Assembly (NCBI RefSeq): GCF_000222485.1
Contig: NC_015914.1
Coordinates: forward strand, 4,880,001 to 4,944,000
Reading direction: 5' to 3'
DNA length: 64,000 bases
Origin: Cyclobacterium marinum DSM 745
GTDB taxonomy: Bacteria; Bacteroidota; Bacteroidia; Cytophagales; Cyclobacteriaceae
A program made the translations under genes and the position numbers. Under the pieces are notes generated by a model that searched no databases, had not been told where the DNA came from, and was given only the letters and a program-made list of their open reading frames with translations. Shown piece after piece: positions 35,733 to 48,800 of the stretch; within the stretch, counting starts at the first letter, position 1, and the number at the start of each line of letters is the position of its first letter.

Positions 35733-36827
35733 ATGAAGCTAAAAATGTATTTGGCATTGGCCTTATTATTTTGCCATTTTTCAATGCTGCAAGCTCAGGA
35801 TGATTTAAGATGGTTAAATCCTTTGCAAAATCCTGACGAGAATTTTGTCCATGGCCAGGGTTGGCCGGGCTTGGATTACCATAGATTACCTGATGAAGCT
35901 GAAACGAAAGTACGGAAGGCAGTTTGGAATTTGTCTCGTCATGCAGCTGGGGTAAAATTAAAATTCAATTCTGATGCTGAAGAAATTAAAGTCAGGTACG
36001 TGGTTTCTTCAAGACAGTCAATGCCGCATATGCCTGCCACAGGAGTAAGCGGATTGGACCTGTATATTCATGATCAATATGATTGGATTTGGGTACGTGG
36101 GAGTTATTCCTTCGGTGATACCATTCAATATACCTTTCCTTTAAAGGCCGATAAAATTACGGCCAAAGACTTTGACCTTTATTTGCCCTTGTACAATGAG
36201 GTAACCTTTCTTGAAATAGGCGTGGATAAAAATGCAAGCTTTAATTTTATTAGCCCTTCCAACGAGGAACTTCCGGTGGTGGTTTATGGAACTTCTATAG
36301 CTCAAGGAGCATGCGCCTCAAGGCCGGGTATGGCATGGACAGCCATATTAGAACGAATGATAAATAAACCCATGATTAACCTTGGTTTTTCAGGGAATGG
36401 ATTATTGGAAACTCCGCTTATTGAATACATGGCCTCAGTAAATAGTAGCCTTTATGTTCTTGATTGTTTACCCAATTTGGTTAGAAATACCTTTACGGAA
36501 GAAGAAGTTACCAAAAGAATTATTGCAGCTGTTCATGCCTTGAAAGCAAAGAAGCCGGAGACACCAATCTTGATGGTGGAACATGCTGGGTATACAGATG
36601 AATGGGTCAATGATGAAAGAAAGACAGCTTATCAATCCAGAAATAATTTGTCCAAAAATGCTTATAGGCTTTTAATTGCTGAAGGAATTGAAGAGCTCTA
36701 TTACCTTGAAAAAGATGAACTTGGACTTACGATGGATGGGACAGTTGATGGGACACATCCATCAGATTTGGGAATGGACCAGCATGCCAAAGGTTATTAT
36801 TCTATAGTAAAAGAAATACTAGACTAA
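35733..36827 (+). CDS. Secreted SGNH/GDSL-type esterase
   Basis: 364 residues, signal peptide about 1-21 (ending LQAQ). An N-terminal beta domain (about 25-175) precedes the SGNH hydrolase domain. The catalytic Ser is S188 in the block-I variant YGTSIAQGAC and the Asp/His pair is D339 and H342 in DGTHPSDLG. Proteins of this two-domain type deacetylate or de-esterify carbohydrates. The neighbourhood (sulfatase, HGSNAT-like membrane protein, GH109) favours a decorated-glycan substrate. Confidence 0.88.
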   Translation: MKLKMYLALALLFCHFSMLQAQDDLRWLNPLQNPDENFVHGQGWPGLDYHRLPDEAETKVRKAVWNLSRHAAGVKLKFNSDAEEIKVRYVVSSRQSMPHMPATGVSGLDLYIHDQYDWIWVRGSYSFGDTIQYTFPLKADKITAKDFDLYLPLYNEVTFLEIGVDKNASFNFISPSNEELPVVVYGTSIAQGACASRPGMAWTAILERMINKPMINLGFSGNGLLETPLIEYMASVNSSLYVLDCLPNLVRNTFTEEEVTKRIIAAVHALKAKKPETPILMVEHAGYTDEWVNDERKTAYQSRNNLSKNAYRLLIAEGIEELYYLEKDELGLTMDGTVDGTHPSDLGMDQHAKGYYSIVKEILD

Positions 36828-37106
36828 AAACGAAGGAGTCAAAGTGATGATTTCTCGAATGAGGTGAAACCTATTTCACATAATGTGTTAATAGAATCTT
36901 TGAGACAGATGTTCTATTCTGTTTTATAATTTTGTTCGTTAACTAATTTTTGATTGTATAGGGGACAAAGTGAAAAATTTTAACATTTGACTTCAACCAA
37001 TTATATAATTTATATGATGTTCTGTTTGAACCTGCATCCTGATAACTTATATTTGAAATATTAGATAATTTGGATTTGCAAGCTTTACCTGTTCCCTTTT
37101 CAATAA

Positions 37107-38213
37107 ATGACCGTTTTACAGAGTGCCAGTAATAAAAGATTAGTTTCTTTGGATGCTTACAGAGGCATTACGATGTTTTTGTTAGTGGCAGAGTCAGCCA
37201 GGTTGTATGGTGCTTTTGAGGGGTTATTTCCTGAAGTTAGCGGTTGGCAAATGTTTTTCACCCAATTCACACACCATCCTTGGAATGGTTTGAGATTCTG
37301 GGATCTGATTCAGCCATTTTTCATGTTTATAGTAGGTGTTGCCATGCCATTTTCCTTGAATAAGAGATTGGAAAAGCAAGGGGATAGGAGGAAAGTAACC
37401 CTACATATTCTCAAAAGGTGTCTTTTGTTGTTTCTCTTTGGAACCGGCCTGCATTGTATACGATCCGGGGTCTTGGTATTTGAATTGTGGAATGTGCTTA
37501 CCCAGTTGTCGTTTACCATTCTATTGACCTATTTTTTAATCAATCATAGCTTAAAAACTCAATTTACAGTATCAATTGGTTTATTGATTTTGACAGAATT
37601 GATGTACAGACTCTATGATCCTTCAGCCCCATTTGTAAAAGGAGAAAATTTCGGATCCTTTATTGATTTGATTTTAATGGGGAAATTAAGTGGTGGGGGA
37701 TGGGTAGCTATCAATTGCCTGCCAACCGCTGCTCACACTTTATGGGGAGCAATGTGCGGTAAAATTTTACTTAGTAAAAGCGCCTATTCCTTAAAGATTA
37801 AATATTTGGTAATTGCGGGTTTGATAGGCCTGGTACTAGGTTATGGTTTGGATTGGTTGGGAATTACTCCAATCATTAAAAGAATCTGCACAAGTTCTTT
37901 TGTGCTAGCATCCGGTGGATGGTCCATCCTTGTACTTGCATTCTTTTATTGGTTGATAGATGTGAAGAGATACAATGAGTGGCCTTTTATGTTTATTGTT
38001 GTAGGTATGAACTCCATATTCATCTATTTATTTGCCAATTTACTTGGACATAATTGGTTGTATGATGCGGTTCATGTTTTCAATTATGGATTCTTAGAGC
38101 CTTTAAGCATTCCGAAAAATGTGCTGGCCTTATTGAATGGGATTTTCACATTGGCCATTATGTGGTACTTGTGTTATTTTCTGTTCAAAAAGAATTTGTT
38201 TTTTAGAATCTGA
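37107..38213 (+). CDS. DUF5009/HGSNAT-like multi-pass membrane protein
   Basis: 368 residues with about ten hydrophobic segments. The opening RLVSLDAYRGITMFLLV followed by a short loop and FWDLIQPFFMFIVGVAMPFS is the hallmark of the heparan-alpha-glucosaminide N-acetyltransferase/DUF5009 group, which moves acetyl groups across a membrane onto sugars. Whether this copy is an acetyltransferase is not proven. It lies 280 bases after the esterase and 56 bases before the GH109-like gene. Confidence 0.82.
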   Translation: MTVLQSASNKRLVSLDAYRGITMFLLVAESARLYGAFEGLFPEVSGWQMFFTQFTHHPWNGLRFWDLIQPFFMFIVGVAMPFSLNKRLEKQGDRRKVTLHILKRCLLLFLFGTGLHCIRSGVLVFELWNVLTQLSFTILLTYFLINHSLKTQFTVSIGLLILTELMYRLYDPSAPFVKGENFGSFIDLILMGKLSGGGWVAINCLPTAAHTLWGAMCGKILLSKSAYSLKIKYLVIAGLIGLVLGYGLDWLGITPIIKRICTSSFVLASGGWSILVLAFFYWLIDVKRYNEWPFMFIVVGMNSIFIYLFANLLGHNWLYDAVHVFNYGFLEPLSIPKNVLALLNGIFTLAIMWYLCYFLFKKNLFFRI

Positions 38214-38269
38214 TAAAAAAATTGAATTTAAATATAATTTTAAGGAATCAACTAAAAATAAATGTGCTT

Positions 38270-39679
38270 ATGAGTAATAATAGGAGAGAGTTTTTGAAAC
38301 TCTCCGGCCTGGCCGGATTAGGAGTAGTAGGAACTGGTTTTAAAGGCTTGTCGCTGGAAGAACAGGAGCAAGTTCTTGCCCAAAGCAAGAAAAAACATGC
38401 CCAAAGGTTTAATATGTCAGGTTATGCTGCTCCTAAACTGGAAGTGGTGAGAGTTGGAATTGTGGGATTAGGAAGTAGAGGACCGGGTGCTGTTAACAGA
38501 TTGAGCAAAATTGAAGGTGTAGAAATTAAGGCCCTATGTGATTTAAGACCTGAAATGGTTGACAAGGTAGTGAAGTCCTTAGAAGGTACATCTCATAAAC
38601 CTGAAACTTACAGTGGTTCTGCTTATGCATGGAAGAAAATGGTGGACAGGGATGATCTTGATTTGATCTATATTGCTACCCCATGGGAATGGCATACACC
38701 AATGGCAGTTTATGCCATGGAGGCAGGTAAACATGCTTGCAGTGAGGTGCCCATAGCGGTTACTTTGGAAGAATGCTGGCAGTTAGTGGAGACTTCTGAA
38801 CGCACAAAGAAACATTGCATGATGATGGAGAACTGCTGTTATGACTTCTTTGAATTGATGACACTCAATATGGCCAGAGATGGATTCTTTGGGGATGTTT
38901 TTCATGGAGAAGGTGCCTATATTCATGATTTATTGGGGTTGAATTTTAGTAAAACAGGCTACCAAGACATGTGGCGTTTAAAAGAAAATTTCAGGAATGG
39001 TAACCTTTATCCTACTCACGGGCTAGGACCTGTTTGTCAAGCCATGAACATCAACCGGGGTGATCAGATGGATTATTTGACCTCCCTTTCCAGCAATGAT
39101 TTTCTTATGAAAGCACATGCTCAAAAATTAGCTGAGACAGATAATTTCTATAACTCTTTTGCCACAAAAAGTTATAGGGGTAACATGAATACCACCATGG
39201 TGAAGACTAAAAAAGGAAAATCCATTATGATTCAGCATGATGTGAGCTCCCCGCGTCCTTATTCTAGGATTCACTTGCTCAGTGGTACAAAAGGTGCTGC
39301 GAGTAAATATCCTGTACCTGGAATTTCAACCGGTCATGAGGGGTGGTTAAAGGCTGATGAAATGAAGGTTCTCGAAGAAAAATATACTCCGGAAATCGTA
39401 AAAAAAGTAGGTGAAATGGCCAAACAAATTGGAGGACATGGAGGCATGGACTTTATGATGGATTGGCGAATGATTGATTGCCTTAGAAACGGTTTACCTC
39501 TTGACCAAGATGTTTATGATGGGGCATTGTGGAGTGCAATTGGTCCATTGAGCGAATGGTCTGTAGCCAATAGGTCCAATTCTATTGATGTACCTGACTT
39601 TACAGCCGGATCATGGGAAACCAATTCACCGGTAGAACTAACCTTAAAAGGTGGCGGTACCACCGGCGTTAGTGTTTAA
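38270..39679 (+). CDS. Tat-exported Gfo/Idh/MocA protein, GH109-like (alpha-N-acetylgalactosaminidase)
   Basis: 469 residues from the ATG at 38270; a longer frame from TTG at 38222 adds 16 residues in front of the Tat signal (NRREFLKLSG) and is less likely. The NAD-binding motif is GIVGLGSRGPG, and the EKP-equivalent is CSEVPIAV. The middle carries GAYIHDLLGLNF, the GY-x-x-x-WR element and NLYPTHGLGPV-NINRGD, which are the GH109 features. GH109 enzymes cleave terminal alpha-GalNAc by an NAD-dependent oxidation-elimination route. The substrate here is inferred. Confidence 0.87.
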   Translation: MSNNRREFLKLSGLAGLGVVGTGFKGLSLEEQEQVLAQSKKKHAQRFNMSGYAAPKLEVVRVGIVGLGSRGPGAVNRLSKIEGVEIKALCDLRPEMVDKVVKSLEGTSHKPETYSGSAYAWKKMVDRDDLDLIYIATPWEWHTPMAVYAMEAGKHACSEVPIAVTLEECWQLVETSERTKKHCMMMENCCYDFFELMTLNMARDGFFGDVFHGEGAYIHDLLGLNFSKTGYQDMWRLKENFRNGNLYPTHGLGPVCQAMNINRGDQMDYLTSLSSNDFLMKAHAQKLAETDNFYNSFATKSYRGNMNTTMVKTKKGKSIMIQHDVSSPRPYSRIHLLSGTKGAASKYPVPGISTGHEGWLKADEMKVLEEKYTPEIVKKVGEMAKQIGGHGGMDFMMDWRMIDCLRNGLPLDQDVYDGALWSAIGPLSEWSVANRSNSIDVPDFTAGSWETNSPVELTLKGGGTTGVSV

Positions 39680-39688
39680 ATAAAATAA

Positions 39689-39729
39689 AAAAAGCTGTGG
39701 AGATTATTTCCACAGCTTTTTATTTTTTT
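39689..39729. terminator. Bidirectional terminator between convergent genes
   Basis: A 13-bp perfect stem AAAAAGCTGTGGA (39689-39701) and TCCACAGCTTTTT (39709-39721). T-runs follow on the plus strand and A-runs precede it, so it can serve both the GH109-like gene and the convergent ABC-F gene. Confidence 0.85.
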
Positions 39730-39744
39730 TATCTGTTATTACAA

Positions 39745-41373
<1,629 letters not shown>

Positions 41374-41445
41374 CTAGCGTTATATTAAGAAAGTGCAAAG
41401 TTAAAAAAATATTCGGGTATCACCTATTATATGCCAATTTGCCCA

Positions 41446-42666
41446 CTATTGATCTTTTCTTTTAAGTATAAATTTCAATTCCCCTGTAGAGTAGAGGTAG
41501 AAAAGTAATACCAATCCTGCAATCAGGATACAGGAAGCCATTAAAAGGACCATGGGTATGGCGGTCCCATTGTGAAATAAACTTACCAAAGCGGAAACTA
41601 TGCCACCAATTGCCATTCGCATAAAGCCCATCATGGCAGCAGCACTCCCGGCATCTTTATCAAAAGGCGCCAAGGATATTGCCGCAGAATTTGGTACACT
41701 TAAACCATGCCCTGTTAAAAATATAAACATCAATCCAATAAGGATATATACATTCAAAGCATTTGTCCAAACCCCTAGAATCATTACAAAGCCAATAATG
41801 AGCTGATAACATAAAGCCGTAATGACTATATTTCTATTACTAAAGTAATTTAATAATATATGGTTTAGCTGGGTAGCGCCAATCATTGCCACAGAAAGAA
41901 AAGCAAAAAGCCAACCGTATTCAGTTACTGACAACCCATAAATATTTATAAATACGTCTGAAGAGCCTGCGATATAGGCAAAAGGTGCCGCTCCGGCAAT
42001 TCCTCCTACTAAAATATAAGTGAGGTACTTTTTATTATGTAATACTCCAATGTATTTAAATGCAACAGCCTTAGGTTTTAAAGAAATACTATCATCTGGA
42101 TCAGCTCCATCCGGAAGCTGCCATTTGCAAGCAAAAATTATCAGAGAACAGATAATTGCTAGAATAATAAATAGCCAATGCCAGTGAAAATGGGCTGTAA
42201 TATAACCACCTAAGGTGGGAGCAATCATCGGAGAAACTGCAATAACTAAAGTGAGCAAAGCAAAAGCCTGAGCAATTTTAGTTACCGGGAAAATATCTCT
42301 TACAAGGGCCTGAGCCGCCACCATACCTACACAGCCACCCACTGCTTGTAAAAAGCGCATAAGTATCAGAGATTCTACAGATCCTGTGAATGAACAGCCA
42401 ATTGAAGCAGCAACATATATCCAAAGGCCTATATATAGAGGTTTCTTTCTTCCAAATTTATCTAATAGAGGACCATAAAACAATTGTCCTATAGCAATTC
42501 CTATCAAATAACTCGTCAAAGACAATTGAACCTTAGATATGCTTGTAGATAAACTTTTGGCTATGGCGGGGAATGCAGGTAAGTACATGTCCACAGAAAA
42601 TGGACTTATGGTGCTCAATGCCCCAAGAATTAAGACCAATATAAAATAGCTCTTTTGTTGCTTCAT
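41446..42666 (-). CDS. Bcr/CflA-type drug-efflux MFS transporter
   Basis: 406 residues from the ATG at 42666; a TTG 12 bases upstream is in frame but unneeded. Twelve hydrophobic segments are evident. Diagnostic motifs are SPFSVDMYLPAFPAIA in the first helix, the loop LDKFGRKKPL after helix 2, and RFLQAVGGCVGMV with AQALVRDIF in helices 4-5. These are Bcr/CflA drug:proton antiporter features. The substrate is unknown. Confidence 0.92.
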   Translation of the reverse strand: MKQQKSYFILVLILGALSTISPFSVDMYLPAFPAIAKSLSTSISKVQLSLTSYLIGIAIGQLFYGPLLDKFGRKKPLYIGLWIYVAASIGCSFTGSVESLILMRFLQAVGGCVGMVAAQALVRDIFPVTKIAQAFALLTLVIAVSPMIAPTLGGYITAHFHWHWLFIILAIICSLIIFACKWQLPDGADPDDSISLKPKAVAFKYIGVLHNKKYLTYILVGGIAGAAPFAYIAGSSDVFINIYGLSVTEYGWLFAFLSVAMIGATQLNHILLNYFSNRNIVITALCYQLIIGFVMILGVWTNALNVYILIGLMFIFLTGHGLSVPNSAAISLAPFDKDAGSAAAMMGFMRMAIGGIVSALVSLFHNGTAIPMVLLMASCILIAGLVLLFYLYSTGELKFILKRKDQ

Positions 42667-42888
42667 AGATAAGTACAAAAGTAGCCATTAAAATAATTAA
42701 TTGACCTTCTTTGTACGAATCAAGACAATTAAAATAAATAAAGCGTCAAAAATGTATTTTAAATAGTTTAAAATGCTTTTCAAATTTGATTTGTTTAACT
42801 TAAATGTTTAATATTGTAACAGATAAACAGTTGAAAATTTTTATATTTTTCTATTTAAGCAGTTTTATGTTATTTAATTTTAATTAAG

Positions 42889-45800
42889 ATGGAAAAGCGG
42901 GTAAATATTCCGGTCAAAATGTTTTTTATCATTATTTTGATCGGTTTAGGAAGTTCAGGAGCAGTATTTAGTCAATCAATTAGCTTCAATCAAACAGCAT
43001 TAAATTTTAACGAATTTGAAGAAATCCAATTGGGAACGTCGTTGGAATTTGGACCGGATGAAAGACTATATGTAGCTCAATTAAAAGGTGAAATCAAAAT
43101 TTATACGATTTCTAAGGAAGGTCCCAATCAATATGATGTTGTTGGAGAGGAAGTGCTTTTAGGAGTGAAAGAAATTCCTAATTATGATGATCATGGTTTC
43201 TTAGCATTCGATAATAGATATGGAAGGCAAATAACCGGAATAACCGTTACCGGTACAAAAGATTACCCTGTAATTTATGCTACTTCAAGTGATCCTAAAT
43301 GGGGAGGTCCAAGTGGAGACACCATGTTGGATACCAATTCAGGAATGATTACGAGATTAAGTTGGACAGGTACGGAATGGGAAGTAATTGATTTGGTACG
43401 TGGTCTTGCTCGATCAGAAGAAAATCATGCCATTAATGGGATAGAGTATACGACCATAGGTGGTAAACCCTATTTATTAATCAGTAATGGTGGTTTTACC
43501 AACGCCGGTGCACCTTCCAAAAATTTCACTTATATCACAGAATACGCTTTGGCAGGAGCCGTTTTAAAAATTGATTTAGATGCTTTAGACGCTCTTCCTA
43601 CAATGTATGATAGTCATTCTGGCAGGCCGTATAAATACGATGTGCCTACTTTGGATGATCCTACCAGAGCCAATGTAAATGGTATTTATGATCCCAATGA
43701 TCCGGCTTATGATGGAATTGATATAAATGATCCCTTTGGAGGAAATGATGGACTCAATATGGGAATGGTAACCTTGGATGGTCCGGTACAAATATTTTCA
43801 CCAGGATACAGAAACACTTATGATCTTGTAGTAACTGAAAATAAAAGGGTTTATCTGACGGACAATGGTGCCAATATCAACTGGGGAGGAATGCCTGAAA
43901 ATGAAGGAGATTCTACATTGGTTTCCAATGCTTATAATCCCCTAGAACCGGGAGCGAGTCCTTTAAACCCAACCTCCTCCGGAGAATTTGTGGACAATCA
44001 GGATCATTTATTAATGATCACAAATGACCTGGAAAATTATACTTCCGGCACCTATTATGGTGGGCATCCAACGCCAATTAGGGCAAATCCCGGGCAAGCT
44101 TACCAACCCGGTAGTGCTTTTCCTTTTTCACCGGGAGGAGCAGGGCTTTACACCAAATTCGTCGGTGATGACAAGGATTTTACCAATATCACACCTACTG
44201 TAACCCCTACTGATAAATTTAGAACACAAATTTTAGAACCCATTGCCCCCGGTCAACCGGGATTTGAAGAATACGCCTCCAATACACTTCCTGCCAACTG
44301 GCCTCCGGTGCCACCGACTTTGGCAAATGGAGTAGAGGCTGATTTTATTTCCCCAACTCTTCCCAACTCAAACGGTCCTCAGCCGGACATTCTAACAGTG
44401 GTGCCCAACAATTCGAATGGGATTGACGAATACACCGCGAGCAATTTTGATGGAGCCCTCAAGGGATCTTTAATTGTGGGTAAAAATGGAGGGATTTTAC
44501 ATTTGATTCATCTCAATGAAGATGGAACATTAAAGGAAGCTGAATTTAATAAATGGAACCTTAATGGAGGCAATGCCTTGGGGATTACCACTAATGGAGA
44601 CAGTACATCCTATCCGGGAACGATATGGGCAGCAACTTTTGATAATAGGATAATGATTTTGACTCCGGCCGATGATATATTTTGTATTGCTGAAGATGAT
44701 CCGGAATTTGATCCATTGGCTGATTATGATCATGATGGATATACCAATCAGGATGAAATAGATAATGGTACGGACTTTTGTTCCGGTGGATCTGCTCCTG
44801 ATGATTATGACAAAGATTTGATATCCAACCTTAACGATGATGATGACGATGGTGACGGAATATTAGATCATTTAGATGCTTTTCAAATAGGGTACTCAAG
44901 TGATTTACCCCTAGAAAATCAATTGTTCACCAATCAATCGGATGCCTCAGGTGACGAATTCGGCTATTTAGGCCTTGGGCTTACCGGTCTAATGAACAAT
45001 GGAGATCCTAATCCCAATTGGTTGGATTGGCTGGATAAAGGCAATGATAGCCCGGGACCACCTGATATTTATGGTGGTACTGCAGGAGCCATTCAGGTTT
45101 CGATGACAGGAGGCTCTGCCAATGGTATAGCTAATAATCAAGAAAAAGGCTTTCAGTTAGGAGTGAATGTGGGCAGCGAAACAGGGAATTACGTCCTGAC
45201 CTCCGGGCTTATTGGCTTATCTTCACCGGGACAATTGTACGATTATGATGGTGATGGTGAAGTAGGAATCCAAATTGGAGATGGTACCCAGAGCAACTTT
45301 ATCAAACTTGTATTTAACGAAGACGGAGTGCTTGCTGCCCAAGAAGTCAATGATGTTGAAGATACAAACCCCTTATTTTTACCAATCCCGGAAAATGAAA
45401 GACCTAGTGCTAATACTCTTATAGAACTTTCTTTTGATGTAGATCCGGTAAATGGAACAGTCAAGCCATTCTATAAATACAGCAATCAAGAAATGGTCCC
45501 TCTTGGAACCATTCAAGCTACTGGAGCCATTCTTAATGCCATTCAGGACATCAACCAACCTTTGGCTTTTGGAATATATGGAACTTCAAATGATACGACC
45601 AAAAGTTTTATTGGAGTATGGAACTTTATGCGGGTGATAGGTGAAAAACCTTATAATATTCGTGAACTACAAGATATCAACCGACTCTTAGGGGATGATG
45701 ATGTGGTCATAGATCTCACAGAGTACTTTGGTGATAATGATGGAGAAAATAACTTGACTTTTACCGTGTCAGGAAATACCAACCCTGTAGTAGGAGCAAG

Positions 45801-48800
45801 TGTCATTGACAAAATTCTTACAGTAGATATTCCTATAGATGAAGTTACTTCTCTAATTACAGTCAGGGCAACTGATCAAAATGGTTACCATATAGAGCAG
45901 ACATTTGAAGTCATGGTAGAACAAGACTTCACAATCTTGCTAAGAATAAATGGAGGAGGAGAACTAATCAATACCACGGATGGAAGTCCGTCATGGGTGG
46001 AAAATTCTGCTCAGGGTCCTGCCAATACATCACTATTTGAAGCAACAAGTGGAAAGAGTGGAAATAACGTTTTTCCTTTGGAAAACAGACATGAATCTAT
46101 ACCTAGTTACATTACAGACGAGGAATATGTTCAAATATTTAATACTGAACGCTATACCACAAATGACAGCTTGGAATATGCTATTCCCCTTCCAAATGGT
46201 CAATATGCTGTAAACCTTTATTTAGGAAATGGGTACATTGGAACATCAGCTCTAGGCAAAAGATACTATGGAATAAGTATAGAAGGTGAAGTAGTTGAAA
46301 CTTCTCTCGACTTAATTGATAGATTTGGTCACCAGGTAGGTGGGATGCAACAATACCAAGTGAATATCACAGATGGCGAATTGAACATTAGATTTGATAA
46401 ACAAAAGGAAAACCCACTTTTCAATGGTATAGAAATTCTTGGGAAACCTATACAAACGCCAATCACTTTCACCAAAGTGGAAGATCAAATTAATTTCGTA
46501 GGACATGAGACCGATGGAAGTATGTTTGTCCAAGCTTCAGGTGGAAATGGCAATTTAAGCTATTCCGCTACAGGGCTACCTCCTGGAATCTATCTAGAAC
46601 CCACCAATGGTACAATTTATGGTACTATCGAAGAGGGAGCTTTGGCCAATAGTCCTTATAGAATTACAGTTACCATAGATGATGAAGATGAAATTCATTC
46701 GGATGCTGTTTCTTTTAACTTTAATTGGACCATTAGCCCTGAGTTGACGAGCCAGTCGTGGCATGAAAAAAATGAGAACCGTTCATACCATCCGAGGCAT
46801 GAAGGTAGCTTCGTGCAGGCAGGACATGAATTCTACCTAATGGGAGGTAGAGAAAGTTCTACTACCATAGATATCTATGATATTGAAAATGATTCTTGGC
46901 GTTCATTAAATGATATCAACCCATATAGTTTCAATCATTTTCAGGCAGTATATTATCAAGGACTTATTTGGGTGATTGGTGCATTTGATACCAATGATTT
47001 TCCAAATGAAACTCCTGCAACAAATATTTGGATGTTCGATCCTGTGAATGAGCTATGGATTGAAGGTCCCGAAATTCCGGAAAATAGAAGAAGAGGATCA
47101 GCCGGTTTGGTAGAATATAGAGGCAAATTCTATGTAGTAGGAGGGAATACAGATGGACATGATGGAGGGTATGTAAATTACTTTGATAGCTATGATCCTG
47201 AAACAGGAGAGTGGACTGTCTTAGATGATGCACCAAGGGCCAGAGATCATTTCTTTGCTGCCACCATAGGCAATAAATTGTATGCTGTTTCCGGTAGACA
47301 GTCCGGTGGACCGGAAGGTACTTTTGCACCAGTATTACCTGAGGTTGATGTATATGATTTTAATACTCAAACTTGGACCACTTTACCGGACAGTTTGGAT
47401 TTACCAACTCCACGAGCTGCTGCAGTGGTCAACAATTACCTTGGTAAACTGATTGTGGCAGGAGGGGAAGTTGCAACCAACCCATTGGCACTTTCTACGA
47501 CAGAAATGTTTGATCCATTGACGCAAACTTGGCAAACACTTGATACCCTCAATTTTGGCCGCCACGGTACACAAGGTATTGTCTCAGGCAAAGGGTTATA
47601 TGTGGTAGCCGGTTCTCCTCGAAAAGGAGGTGGAAATATTGGTAACATGGAATACTTTGGTTTCGATGATCCAAATACTAACCCTTTGGTAGAAAGTGAA
47701 TTGATTCTTCCTGAATCTATTCTTGTTAAAAAAGGCAAACCCGAAGCAATAACTTTAGCCCTTGCTAATGGTCAAACTGGTCTTTATATCAAATCTGTCA
47801 CCATTACGGGAGAAAGTGCAGAAGACTTTGAAGTTACTGAAGGAGAATTGCTCAATGAAGTATTGTTAAAAGCAGATGCCACTTATAATTTCACCTTGGA
47901 CTTCATTGGAGAAAGTCTTACAGGTTCTGCAAACTTAGTGATTACCTTAGGGAATGATGATGAGCTTATCGTGCCGATTGTTGCAGATGGTAATTTTGAA
48001 GAAGTCTCTTTGTTTTATAATACAGGGTCTACTGCAAATGTAGAATTGGAAGGAAATACTTATCAGGGAGATGTTAACTTGCTCTCAATTCATAATGGAG
48101 GGGCTGTTTACAGAAATGAAAACGTAGCTGGTAGTGAATTGTATAAATCTGAAAGGTATGCTCACAATATTGCCTACCAAATTGAGGTGCCAAATGGTGT
48201 GTATACCGTAACTACCTTCCATACTGAAACATGGTTCGGTATGCCGAATGGTGGTCCGAATGAACCGGGAAGGCGTGTTTATGACATTATTTTGGAAGAT
48301 GATTTAGTCAAGCCTAGTTTTGACCTGTATGTGGAAAATGGAAACCAACCAATTGCCTTGGTCTTTGAAGACATTCAGGTTACTGACGGAGTATTGGATT
48401 TAAACCTTGTTGCAAAGGTAAACAATGCCTCCATTGCGGGAATATCTATTGTCAATCAGGGTGAAATCGGAGCAATACCTATTGCCCATATAGAATCTTC
48501 AACGGTTGGAGGGGTTGTTCCTTTAGAAGTAAGTTTTGAAAATGAAATTGTAAGGCCACAAGACTTTACTTTCGCTTGGGATTTTGGAGATGGTAATACT
48601 TCCACTGCCCAAAACCCTACACATATTTTTGAAGAGCCCGGAGAATACAATGTGAAATTAACTGTTTCAAGTGCCTTTGGTGATGTTGCCATTGATTCTA
48701 TTGCTGTCAATGGGATCGCACCATCAGAATATGAACTTCATATCAATGCGGGCAGTGAAATTACAGTGGATTACAATTCAGAAACATTTCTGGGCGAAAA

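Noticed and set aside
36864..36879. Short hairpin GTGAAA/TTTCAC as a terminator of the SGNH esterase gene
   Set aside because: A 6-bp AT-rich stem without a T-run is expected by chance in this sequence.
38222..38269. Longer start of the GH109-like gene at TTG 38222
   Set aside because: It would put 16 extra residues in front of the Tat signal; ATG at 38270 is more natural.
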